This document shows, one piece after another, positions 54,660-61,354 of a stretch of DNA of 64,000 nucleotides. Under the pieces are notes generated by a model that searched no databases, was not told the origin of the DNA, and was given only the letters and a program-made list of their open reading frames with translations. How positions within the stretch are numbered: position 1 is the first letter of the stretch; every line of letters starts with the position of its first letter. The stretch comes from Gammaproteobacteria bacterium. Its GTDB lineage: Bacteria > Pseudomonadota > Gammaproteobacteria > Legionellales > Legionellaceae. A program made the position numbers and the translations under genes. The DNA is taken from assembly GCA_022600575.1 (NCBI GenBank), contig JAHZKF010000066.1, forward strand, positions 1-64,000, written 5' to 3'.

Positions 54660-56108
54660 TTAAGGTTTCCATGGTTTTTTAGGCGTTGTATCCAAGGGAG
54701 TATGCTTCTCTCTCCTTTTCGCTTCAGAAGATATGGTAGGTGCCATGTGTCCTGGGTCATCTTGATGCATTGCTTGAACTTTATTTTTATATTGCGTTGT
54801 TTTTTTTGAGGTTGGTTTTTGCGTTAATTGAAGGGTGTTTTGTTTAAATGCAGGAAAAGTATCGAGGGGTTTTGTGTCTTTAGGCCAGTGCTCTTTTGCT
54901 TGATGCAGCATGTTTTTAGCCATTTCTCTTAAATGGGGTAAAATAGGAGGTTGGCTTGAATGTAATCTATCATGCTCATTTGCGACATCAATAAATGTTT
55001 GTAAGCGTGACAAAAAACGTGATCGGCCTAAATTATTTGCTTGATCCCATAATGCGCCTTCTGGCAGCACACCTTCTGGCATAGGGTCTGAACCCCACAT
55101 GATATCCTGTTCTAAAATATCAGGAAGTTGCGCCATTTGATGGAGGACATGAAACGCACAAGCATGAGTATAAGCAGTAGAATAGGCTAAATCATCCGAG
55201 GCAGCAGGTATTGTTTTTTCAAGTTCTGCACGATACATTTGCTCTAGTGGTTCTAAGACGTTATCCGGAATGGTTTTAGCGCACCATCCTGTGGGAATAC
55301 TCATTCGAAGATAGGTTCCGTCTAATAAGGCATTACGAGGCGCACACCATTCAAAATCAATTAGCTGTAGCCCTTCTGTTCCTTCATGATCAAATACATT
55401 GTCAGGCGCAATGTCTCCATGCGTTAGCACGGTAAATGGCCCGGGCCTGAAGATGGCACTTAATACCTGATCTGTTTCGTTTAGAAAAAGTGCTGACATA
55501 GGCAGGGCGAGAGACTGAATGCTGGTTTCAAGTTTTGGTAATAAATATTCAGCAGTGGAGACTAAATCTTCTTCTGGTGTTGTTGCTTCGGGATTAATGC
55601 TCTCTAGTACGCTCGCATACGCATCGCTATGATTGAAGGTTGTTGCATGAAAACGCCCCAATGTTTTCATATATCGCTCTAGTGCTGATACAGCTTTATC
55701 TTGATTTGGGCGGGTTAGGGTATCGACTAAACTAACATGGGGTTGGCCTAGATCTTCAATCAGAATGAATCGTTCAGCTGAATCGCTTCCATAAAATAGG
55801 GGGGTACTATGAGCAGAAGTATTTTCTTGGATGTGACTTGTGAACTCAAGGCCTGCCCAATCTCTAGCAAACCTTGCATCAGCCTGTTTGTCATTAGCGT
55901 CTGCTGCTTGTGGTAAAACTTGCTTTAAAATAAGGCTTTGGGGTACTGTGTTGGACGTGCTTGTCAGTGTGATTCTCATTAAGACATTTCTGCGTTCAGG
56001 TTCACTTAAATAAACAGCAGAATGAATATCAATATCTGTAGATTCAAATCGTTCCCGAAGAATATGAAGTACTTTCTGCCGCATGATGCCGGGCATTTCT
56101 CTTGGCAT
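54660..56108 (-). CDS. APH/choline-kinase-fold phosphotransferase, candidate effector
   Basis: This 482-residue protein carries an aminoglycoside/choline kinase-like fold. Its features are LILKQVLP (ATP-lysine strand), FILIEDLG (hinge), the catalytic loop LTHGDIAPDNVFD near residues 228-240 and the metal-binding IDFEW near 252. A C-terminal ~80 residues is lysine-, threonine- and proline-rich and looks disordered. There is no signal peptide. The substrate may be a small molecule or lipid head group. Since it stands alone among housekeeping genes near a Dot/Icm system and has a disordered polar tail, it is a good effector candidate. An ordinary metabolic kinase is the alternative. Confidence 0.7.
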   Translation of the reverse strand: MPREMPGIMRQKVLHILRERFESTDIDIHSAVYLSEPERRNVLMRITLTSTSNTVPQSLILKQVLPQAADANDKQADARFARDWAGLEFTSHIQENTSAHSTPLFYGSDSAERFILIEDLGQPHVSLVDTLTRPNQDKAVSALERYMKTLGRFHATTFNHSDAYASVLESINPEATTPEEDLVSTAEYLLPKLETSIQSLALPMSALFLNETDQVLSAIFRPGPFTVLTHGDIAPDNVFDHEGTEGLQLIDFEWCAPRNALLDGTYLRMSIPTGWCAKTIPDNVLEPLEQMYRAELEKTIPAASDDLAYSTAYTHACAFHVLHQMAQLPDILEQDIMWGSDPMPEGVLPEGALWDQANNLGRSRFLSRLQTFIDVANEHDRLHSSQPPILPHLREMAKNMLHQAKEHWPKDTKPLDTFPAFKQNTLQLTQKPTSKKTTQYKNKVQAMHQDDPGHMAPTISSEAKRREKHTPLDTTPKKPWKP

Positions 56109-56166
56109 GATGATTTCTTGAAAGCATGAGTTATTTTTTAACTATAGTATATTTTTAAGTCAGATG

Positions 56167-57681
56167 TTAAATGGCCATAGACTTTAAGACTTGTTTATAA
56201 GATAAAGCCTGTTTTAAATCCATCTGATTGACTGTTTCCCGTGCATTGAGATCGGCAATGGTGCGTGCAATTTTAAGGAGCCGATGAAAAGCGCGTGCAG
56301 AGAGTTTGAGTTGATTGAGTATTTGGTCTAAAAAAATGTGTTCTTGTGCGGCTAATCCACAAAACTGTTCGCAATTTTTGGCATTGAGATCTGCATTGAG
56401 CATGCCTTGGCGTTTGATTTGAAGTGCACGAATCGTCTCTATTTTAGCGCGGATGCGCGGGCTTTCATGTTTTTTAGCTTGATTGGGTTTAATGAGTTCC
56501 TCTTTACTGAGTGCATGGACTGTAACTTGCATGTCAATACGGTCTAATAAAGGGCCTGAGATTTTGGCCAAATAACGATTGATGCGCTCAGGCGTGCAAA
56601 GACACATGTGGTTAGGGTTACCCGCATGTCCACAAGGACAAGGATTCATGGCGGCAATGAGTTGAAATTTTGCAGGAAACTCAGCTTGTGCTGCGGCACG
56701 TGAGATACAAACGTATCCTGACTCGAGGGGTTCTCTGAGTGTTTCGAGTACGCGACGGTTAAATTCAGGTAGTTCATCTAAAAATAAAACGCCGTGATGT
56801 GCAAGCGATATCTCCCCGGGTTTGGGTGGATTGCCTCCGCCAACCAATGCAACAGGCGATGCTGTATGGTGTGGCGCCCGAAAAGGAGGCTCATGCCAGC
56901 GATGTGTTCTTGGCAGTCGGCCGCGGGTTGAATGAATGGCGGCTGTCTCAAGGGTTTCTGTTTCGTTTAGTTCGGGGAGTAAGCCTGTAAAACGTTTAGC
57001 GAGCATGGTTTTGCCACTACCAGGAGGGCCTGAAAGGAGTAAACTATGACCACCTGCGGCAGCAATTTCGAAGGCACGTTTGGCATGATGCTGGCCTTTT
57101 ACATCTGACCAATCGAGCATCTGCTCGAGGTTTGCTTCAGGTGTAAAGTCAGAAATGGGGGGGAGTAACTCGCCATGGCATAGCGCGTTACAGAGCTCAC
57201 GTAGATTTTTTGCTGTGAAAAGAGCGTGGTAGTTTGCAACGCTTGCCTCTTTCGCATTTGCTTCGGCAATGACCAAGGTTTGTGTTGCGCGGCGCGCGGC
57301 AAGGACGACAGGAATAATACCAGAAACGCCTCGAAGTTCACCATTTAAGGCAAGTTCACCGATAAATTCGTGAGAGGCTAAAGGCTCTAGAGGAATTTGT
57401 CCTGAAGCAGCCAAAATGCCAAGTGCGATTGGGACATCAAATCCGCTACCACTTTTAGGTAAATCGGCGGGCGCTAAATTAACAGTGATGCGACGGCTTG
57501 GAAATTCGAATTGACTATTTAAGATAGCGCTTCGAACCCTATCTTTACTTTCTCTGACTGCGGTTTCAGCAAGGCCGACCATAGTAAAAGCGGGTAACCC
57601 GCGAGATAAATGTACTTCAACAGCGACAGATTGTGCATGTATACCAAGCGTGCTGCGTGTTTTGGTGATGGCGAGACTCAT
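56167..57681 (-). CDS. comM: Mg-chelatase-like AAA+ protein ComM/YifB
   Basis: ComM is a hexameric AAA+ helicase that promotes branch migration during natural transformation. The 504-residue protein has the N-terminal Lon-like domain (GLPAFTMVGLAETAVRESKDRVR, NLAPADLPKSGSGFDVPIALG), the Walker A LSGPPGSGKTMLAKR, the FRAPHHTAS sequence, LFLDELPEF (Walker B) and the zinc-finger-like MNPCPCGHAGNP and CLCTPERI. All motifs are intact, so the organism may be naturally transformable; this is inference, since ComM is widespread. Confidence 0.95.
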   Translation of the reverse strand: MSLAITKTRSTLGIHAQSVAVEVHLSRGLPAFTMVGLAETAVRESKDRVRSAILNSQFEFPSRRITVNLAPADLPKSGSGFDVPIALGILAASGQIPLEPLASHEFIGELALNGELRGVSGIIPVVLAARRATQTLVIAEANAKEASVANYHALFTAKNLRELCNALCHGELLPPISDFTPEANLEQMLDWSDVKGQHHAKRAFEIAAAGGHSLLLSGPPGSGKTMLAKRFTGLLPELNETETLETAAIHSTRGRLPRTHRWHEPPFRAPHHTASPVALVGGGNPPKPGEISLAHHGVLFLDELPEFNRRVLETLREPLESGYVCISRAAAQAEFPAKFQLIAAMNPCPCGHAGNPNHMCLCTPERINRYLAKISGPLLDRIDMQVTVHALSKEELIKPNQAKKHESPRIRAKIETIRALQIKRQGMLNADLNAKNCEQFCGLAAQEHIFLDQILNQLKLSARAFHRLLKIARTIADLNARETVNQMDLKQALSYKQVLKSMAI

Positions 57682-57800
57682 GGGTGGTGCTCCCTGATTT
57701 GGTTGGACAAAACACCTGATGTTCCATCAAAGGTGTGAACGTACAATAGCTGATTTTAATCAGGGAATCTAGGGGCGCTCATTCATTTTTCTTGTTGACG

Positions 57801-57821
57801 TGCCGCGGCTTGCCCGCGGCA
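57801..57821. repeat. GC-rich perfect inverted repeat between comM and ubiK
   Basis: TGCCGCGG (57801-57808) and CCGCGGCA (57814-57821) form an eight-pair stem around CTTGC. It lies ten bases beyond the ubiK stop, so on the - strand it could end that operon, but there is no clear T-run. It stands out from the AT-rich background and might be a dispersed REP-like element. Only one copy is seen in this window. Confidence 0.4.
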
Positions 57822-57831
57822 TTTAATGGCT

Positions 57832-58080
57832 TTAATCGTTTTTATCGCTTAAGAATGTATCGAGTTGTTTTTGTAAGGCTTCAACTTTCTCACGTGTTCT
57901 TGCGAGCACCTTAACCTGTGCATCAAATTCTTCACGTGTGACCAAATCAAATTGTGCAAGACCCGTTTGTAAAATGGATTTAAAGGTATCTTGTACATCT
58001 GCCTCAACTTGTTGAAAACTTGTAGGGAGTGCGGTGCAGAGTTTTTTTGCAAGACCATCGAGTTGACTACTATTAAACAT
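57832..58080 (-). CDS. ubiK: Ubiquinone biosynthesis accessory factor UbiK (YqiC/BMFP)
   Basis: This 82-residue protein (FNSSQLDGLAKKLCTALP opening, C-terminal coiled coil VLARTREKVEALQKQLDTFL) matches the BMFP/UbiK family. UbiK works with UbiJ in late ubiquinone synthesis and can fuse membranes in vitro. ATG 58080 has GGAG about eight bases upstream; a longer frame begins at 58119 but has no support. The gene overlaps the upstream EVE-domain gene by eight bases. Confidence 0.9.
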   Translation of the reverse strand: MFNSSQLDGLAKKLCTALPTSFQQVEADVQDTFKSILQTGLAQFDLVTREEFDAQVKVLARTREKVEALQKQLDTFLSDKND

Positions 58081-58549
58081 GAGAATTTTCTCCAAGATTG
58101 GTAATAAAAGCCCATTCATCGGGCGTTATGGGTAAAATAGATAAACGGTTACCTTTTTGTAATAACTGCATGTGTTGTAATGCCGGTTGTTTTTTTAAGG
58201 TTTCGAGTGGGATTAAATGCTTAAATTCATGTTCAAAGCGTACATCAACCATAAACCAACGGGGTTTTTCAGGTGTGCTTTTAGGATCTGGGTGGTCACT
58301 TTCAGGATCGAATGCTGTGTGATCGGGATAGGCTGTTTGAACAACGGTCATGGTGCCTACGATACCAGGTGGTGTACAGCTTGAATGGTAAAAAAAAGCT
58401 TTGTCACCTAGTTGCATGTCATTACACATAAAATTGCGGGCTTGATAGTTACGAATACCATCCCAGTGAGTGGTTTGATTGGGAGATTGTTTTAAATCTT
58501 CAAGACTAAAACATGAAGGTTCAGATTTAAGAAGCCAATAACGTGTCAT
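58073..58549 (-). CDS. EVE domain protein
   Basis: This 158-residue protein has the EVE-domain features: RYWLLKSEPSCFSLEDL at the start, THWDGIRNYQARNFM near 27-41, GDKAFFYHSSCTPPGIVG and PRWFMVDVRF. EVE domains bind modified nucleobases, and family members are related to thymocyte nuclear protein 1. The gene is coupled to the cyclo-ligase upstream (four-base overlap, ATGA). Its substrate is unknown, but the fold is certain. Confidence 0.92.
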   Translation of the reverse strand: MTRYWLLKSEPSCFSLEDLKQSPNQTTHWDGIRNYQARNFMCNDMQLGDKAFFYHSSCTPPGIVGTMTVVQTAYPDHTAFDPESDHPDPKSTPEKPRWFMVDVRFEHEFKHLIPLETLKKQPALQHMQLLQKGNRLSILPITPDEWAFITNLGENSHV

Positions 58550-59124
58550 GGGGTACTCCAGTAGGTATTTTTTTCAGTGACAACGCCAGTTAAGGGGATA
58601 TCCCAAGGTTCTGCTAAGAGTGAAGCGTGGCGTTGAAATTCATAAGCAGCACCTAACAAGCAAGCAGGTTTTTCGTTTGCGAGTGTTCGGTCGTAATAGC
58701 CGGCACCTCGGCCTAGGCGAGTGCCATGGGTATTGAAAGCGACAAGTGGCATGATCATTAAGTCTAATTCATTCAGAGAAATGGCCGATGTGTGTGGGAG
58801 ATCAGGCTCTAAGATTTGAAATAAATTGCTTTTTTGAGGTGTTTTAAGGGTTGTAGGCAAAAAAAGCAAGGTTTTGTTATCAGGGGTTATAACGGGCATA
58901 TAGCATGTTTTACCCGCAGTTTCAGCCAAAAGCCATAATGGATGGAGGTCAATTTCACCATCAATCGCTTGATATAGCGCAATTTTTTTTGCATCTTGGT
59001 AGAGCGGTAGTGATTCAATGCGTGCACAGAGTGCTTTTGATGCTTCAAGTTTCATTTTCTTTGCAAGGGAGGCACGTTTAGCAAGCATTGTGTGGCGAAT
59101 TGTCATTTTGTCAGGGCGAGACAT
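58546..59124 (-). CDS. 5-formyltetrahydrofolate cyclo-ligase
   Basis: This enzyme (YgfA family, 192 residues) converts 5-formyl-THF to 5,10-methenyl-THF with ATP, returning inactive folate to the pool. Family motifs are IALYQAIDGEIDLHPL, MIMPLVAFNTHGTRLGRGAGYYDRTL and LLGAAYEFQ. No 6S RNA, which often lies next to this gene in gammaproteobacteria, could be recognised in the short gap toward the icm genes. Confidence 0.92.
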   Translation of the reverse strand: MSRPDKMTIRHTMLAKRASLAKKMKLEASKALCARIESLPLYQDAKKIALYQAIDGEIDLHPLWLLAETAGKTCYMPVITPDNKTLLFLPTTLKTPQKSNLFQILEPDLPHTSAISLNELDLMIMPLVAFNTHGTRLGRGAGYYDRTLANEKPACLLGAAYEFQRHASLLAEPWDIPLTGVVTEKNTYWSTP

Positions 59125-59214
59125 GTGTTAAAGAGCTTACTTTTTATTCATAGGACATTATTGCGTGGATATAAGAGAACTGCAATAGATAATAAAGCCT
59201 TAAGTTTTTTGTAT

Positions 59215-59220
59215 TATAAT
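59215..59220 (+). promoter_or_regulatory. Candidate -10 for the icmT-side operon
   Basis: TATAAT at 59215-59220 is a consensus -10 element, 31 bases before the ATG of the small gene that leads the icm operon. No good -35 is visible at the right distance. Just upstream, CTTAA at 59199-59203 followed by GT and TT matches one half of the PmrA-box pattern, so regulation by PmrA at a degenerate site is possible. Confidence 0.4.
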
Positions 59221-59250
59221 GAAACATGCTTTTGATATTGGGAGTGGGTG

Positions 59251-59442
59251 ATGACTGACAGCACAAAGCGAATGTTGAAAGAATTCGGATTGCTCTCTGG
59301 CGCTAAACAACGCCCATCAAAAGTGAGTTCTGAGAGCGCTCAAAAAAAACAGGACCTACCTGAACCTGCTCTTGGGATGCCTAATATTCTTGAGCAGTGC
59401 TTGTCTTCTACGGCTAAGAAAGCGAAAGAAATAACATCATAG
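59251..59442 (+). CDS. Hypothetical small protein leading the icm operon
   Basis: This 63-residue protein is not recognised. ATG 59251 has GGAG at 59241-59244 at good spacing; a GTG at 59248 is also in frame. The N-terminal ~20 residues (TDSTKRMLKEFGLLSGAKQ) are basic and could form a helix; the middle is polar and Pro/Ser/Lys-rich; and the C-terminal LGMPNILEQCLSSTAKKAKEI could form another helix. There is no signal peptide. It lies 71 bases before icmT in the same direction. That suggests co-transcription, and it might be an accessory Dot/Icm protein or an effector; neither is shown. Confidence 0.55.
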   Translation: MTDSTKRMLKEFGLLSGAKQRPSKVSSESAQKKQDLPEPALGMPNILEQCLSSTAKKAKEITS

Positions 59443-59513
59443 ACTTGTCTTGGATTGCATTCGTTCCAGCCTTCGGTATACTTTGAGCTATTGGCTGACT
59501 AAACGGAGTGGTT

Positions 59514-59774
59514 ATGGCAAGTGGATTTTCTCCAGGAGCACACTGGCGTGATTCAGCTAGAAGTGCACGCTTTTTTATGGTTGATGCACGAGCAGCTTTC
59601 CCTATTTTTTTCTTCCTGATGCATATTCGTGTTTGGACGGCCATCTTAGTATTGGTATCGGCATTTTTTTTCGGAATAATTGAGCATTATGGCTATAGTT
59701 TGCCGGTATTTCTTCGTTGGCTGCGAGCTTTCTTTGCTGGGCATATAAAAGCATCCCGGCCATGGTGGACATGA
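59514..59774 (+). CDS. icmT: Dot/Icm secretion protein IcmT
   Basis: IcmT is a small inner-membrane protein needed for Dot/Icm secretion and, in Legionella pneumophila, linked to egress from the host cell. The 86-residue product has the same length as the Legionella protein. Conserved features are AHWRDSARSARFFMVDARAAFP, the hydrophobic region LMHIRVWTAILVLVSAFFFGII, YGYSLPVFLRWLRAFFAG and the C-terminal PWW. ATG 59514 has GGAG at 59505-59508. icmS follows one base after its stop. Confidence 0.95.
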   Translation: MASGFSPGAHWRDSARSARFFMVDARAAFPIFFFLMHIRVWTAILVLVSAFFFGIIEHYGYSLPVFLRWLRAFFAGHIKASRPWWT

Positions 59775-59775
59775 T

Positions 59776-60120
59776 ATGAGTTTAGATATTCCTAAGAGCA
59801 TGGTTTTAATTGTATCTAAGATGAGTGCTAAATTTATGTTAAATAATCATCCCATTAAATATGAGGATGTTTTTGCTCCAACAGGACTATTGCCTGCAAT
59901 TGTTCGTCGAGCTGATCAGTTAAGTTCGCTATGTCTTGGCTATGGTCTTGGCGCGTCGTTTGAAGATTCTGAAGGGGCACTGCTCGGTACGCGTGTTTTG
60001 TTTGATGAAGTGACTCCTAATGCACTTCGATTGTTGTGTTTGACGGATGTAGTACATGAATTGATTCAAGGGGCTCCAAGTCCTGATAACACACCTCTTG
60101 ATGAGCTAATGTATGATTAA
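59776..60120 (+). CDS. icmS: Dot/Icm effector chaperone IcmS
   Basis: IcmS is an acidic cytoplasmic chaperone that, with IcmW and LvgA, binds effectors and docks them on DotL for export. The 114-residue product matches Legionella IcmS in length, with near-identical blocks: TGLLPAIVRRADQLSSLCLGYGLGAS, SEGALLGTRVLFDEVTPNALRLLCLTDV and the C-terminal PLDELMYD. Start ATG 59776 lies right after icmT. It is the strongest single marker of the organism group. Confidence 0.97.
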   Translation: MSLDIPKSMVLIVSKMSAKFMLNNHPIKYEDVFAPTGLLPAIVRRADQLSSLCLGYGLGASFEDSEGALLGTRVLFDEVTPNALRLLCLTDVVHELIQGAPSPDNTPLDELMYD

Positions 60121-60189
60121 CCTGCTTTTTTAACAACTAGTAACCTGTTTTTTTGTCCACAGTGTAAAGAAATCGAAAAAAAATGTCTG

Positions 60190-60205
60190 ATTAAGCTTCC
60201 CTTAA
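60190..60205 (+). promoter_or_regulatory. Probable PmrA-binding box upstream of the icmR-position gene
   Basis: ATTAA-GC-TT-CC-CTTAA matches the pattern CTTAA-N2-TT-N2-CTTAA reported for Coxiella and similar Legionella PmrA sites, with one mismatch. The two TTAAGCT copies (60191-60197, 60202-60208) are exactly 11 bases apart, one helical turn, as expected for a head-to-tail response-regulator dimer. A possible -10 (TATATT, 60229-60234) lies 23 bases downstream. The site is in the icmS-to-icmR gap, so it would drive the icmR-Q-P-O unit. Confidence 0.6.
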
Positions 60206-60216
60206 GCTATATTTTG

Positions 60217-60230
60217 TACTCTTAAGAGTA
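60217..60230. promoter_or_regulatory. 14-base perfect palindrome in the icmS-icmR gap
   Basis: TACTCTTAAGAGTA (60217-60230) is a perfect palindrome centred on CTTAAG, and its 3' end runs into the candidate -10 TATATT. It could be a second operator, a further half PmrA site, or chance in AT-rich DNA. Farther down, TTTTAGATTT occurs twice 12 bases apart (60263-60272, 60275-60284) before the GGGGG ribosome-binding region. The rest of this 181-base gap shows nothing clear. Confidence 0.4.
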
Positions 60231-60301
60231 TATTATGTATTTATATTGACCATGATGTATTATTTTAGATTTACTTTTAGATTTGTTTTAGGGGGTGCTG
60301 T

Positions 60302-60655
60302 ATGAGCCAAAGATTTTTTTCTCAACCTGATTTGAAAAAAACAGTTAATGAGGTCGTAAAGGAAAACGACGCTAAAGAACGTGCCGATGTACAAAAGCGT
60401 TTTGATGAGGTTGCCGGGTATAGGGGGGTCAGGCGTGATGATGTAGAGAAGCTCTTTGATGAGGTTCGAAAGAACATTGTTGTACCTTTGCAGACAGTGA
60501 TTAAGAATCGTCCAGGCAATAAAAATAACGAAGACGCGTTAAAAGAGGTTTCAACTTTGTGTCATGCCATTGAAGAGGTGATAACACCCTCAAAATCAAT
60601 TGCTGAGGATGACGCTTCTGATGTTCCTGTTATTTCTCCAATGAGACAACAGTGA
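60302..60655 (+). CDS. IcmR-position protein, candidate functional homologue of IcmR (FIR)
   Basis: In Legionella the gene between icmS and icmQ encodes IcmR, a chaperone that keeps IcmQ from self-association and pore formation. Across Legionellales this position holds highly divergent, functionally equivalent 'FIR' genes. This 117-residue protein occupies exactly that position. It is highly charged and helical, with a repeated RFDEV/LFDEV pattern (QKRFDEVAGYRGVRRDDVEKLFDEVRKNI) and a disordered acidic tail ending PMRQQ. It has no family I recognise. GGGGG precedes the ATG. I call it a FIR candidate from position and composition, not from sequence similarity. Confidence 0.65.
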   Translation: MSQRFFSQPDLKKTVNEVVKENDAKERADVQKRFDEVAGYRGVRRDDVEKLFDEVRKNIVVPLQTVIKNRPGNKNNEDALKEVSTLCHAIEEVITPSKSIAEDDASDVPVISPMRQQ

Positions 60656-60675
60656 TTTGTTTGGGTTTGATTTGC

Positions 60676-60681
60676 TATAAT
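60676..60681 (+). promoter_or_regulatory. Extended -10 directly before icmQ
   Basis: TATAAT at 60676-60681 preceded by TG (60673-60674) forms a full extended -10 in the 34-base gap before icmQ. Transcription from it would start about two bases before the icmQ ATG, giving a nearly leaderless mRNA. No convincing -35 is present. It may be fortuitous. Confidence 0.35.
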
Positions 60682-60689
60682 CAAAGAGT

Positions 60690-61286
60690 ATGAAAAAAAA
60701 TAAGATATCAGAGGAACAAATCACTGCAGTTTTGAGTGCATTTAAAGAGGCGCTTGAGCAGGGCCCATGGGCGACCTCGGCCCTTTTGCGTGTTATTGGT
60801 AAGAAATTACAGAATATTCATGATGCATTTGAAACAAATGTAGGCTTAGAGAAAAAGGTTATTTCAAAAAAAGAAGATGAGCATCATTCCAAGAAAAAAC
60901 CTTCTGAAACGCAGCAAGAAGTGTTTGTTGCTTTATATTCATCTGATGGCGCCAATATAAAATCATGGGAGCAGATTTTAATTAATCTTCCAAGACAAAT
61001 GGTTTCTCGGCCTATTTACGCAGAAGAAGAAGATATAAAGCGGGCGATTCGTGAACGAGGAAAGCCGATAAATGAGGGGTATGTTGTGATTTATGTTGAT
61101 CAAACAAATATCTTGAGCATGCCAACAGATAGAACGCCAAAAGATCGCTTAGGAACGGCCTTGCTGACATTAAAAGATAAATCCTTACAGGCTGATCAAA
61201 TCGTATGTTTTGTACATGTGAGCGGTGTATATACGTACACGCGGGGAAGATTAATCAAAGATTTATCAGTCGATACAGATTCATAG
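60690..61286 (+). CDS. icmQ: Dot/Icm protein IcmQ
   Basis: IcmQ binds membranes and NAD and is held in check by its IcmR partner; it is required for effector delivery. The 198-residue product (Legionella 191) has the N-terminal helical IcmR-binding domain, with EEQITAVLSAFKEALEQGPWATSALLRVIGKKLQNI, a charged linker (SKKEDEHHSKKKPSE) and the C-terminal ART-like NAD-binding domain, with LINLPRQMVSRPIYAEEEDIKRAIRER and NEGYVVIYV. It is followed by icmP after 68 bases. Confidence 0.93.
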   Translation: MKKNKISEEQITAVLSAFKEALEQGPWATSALLRVIGKKLQNIHDAFETNVGLEKKVISKKEDEHHSKKKPSETQQEVFVALYSSDGANIKSWEQILINLPRQMVSRPIYAEEEDIKRAIRERGKPINEGYVVIYVDQTNILSMPTDRTPKDRLGTALLTLKDKSLQADQIVCFVHVSGVYTYTRGRLIKDLSVDTDS

Positions 61287-61354
61287 TCGCATCAAAAAGA
61301 AAGTGGGTATATACTCAAAATTAACTGTATTGCTATTAAGCGCAGAATAAACTT

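Noticed and set aside
59125..59247. 6S RNA gene next to the formyl-THF cyclo-ligase
   Set aside because: The gap is about 120 bases and shows no long imperfect hairpin with the 6S open-complex-like bulge; it is also too short.
61315..61345. PmrA box before icmP
   Set aside because: TTAA occurs at 61321 and 61336, 15 bases apart, which does not fit the 11-base period.
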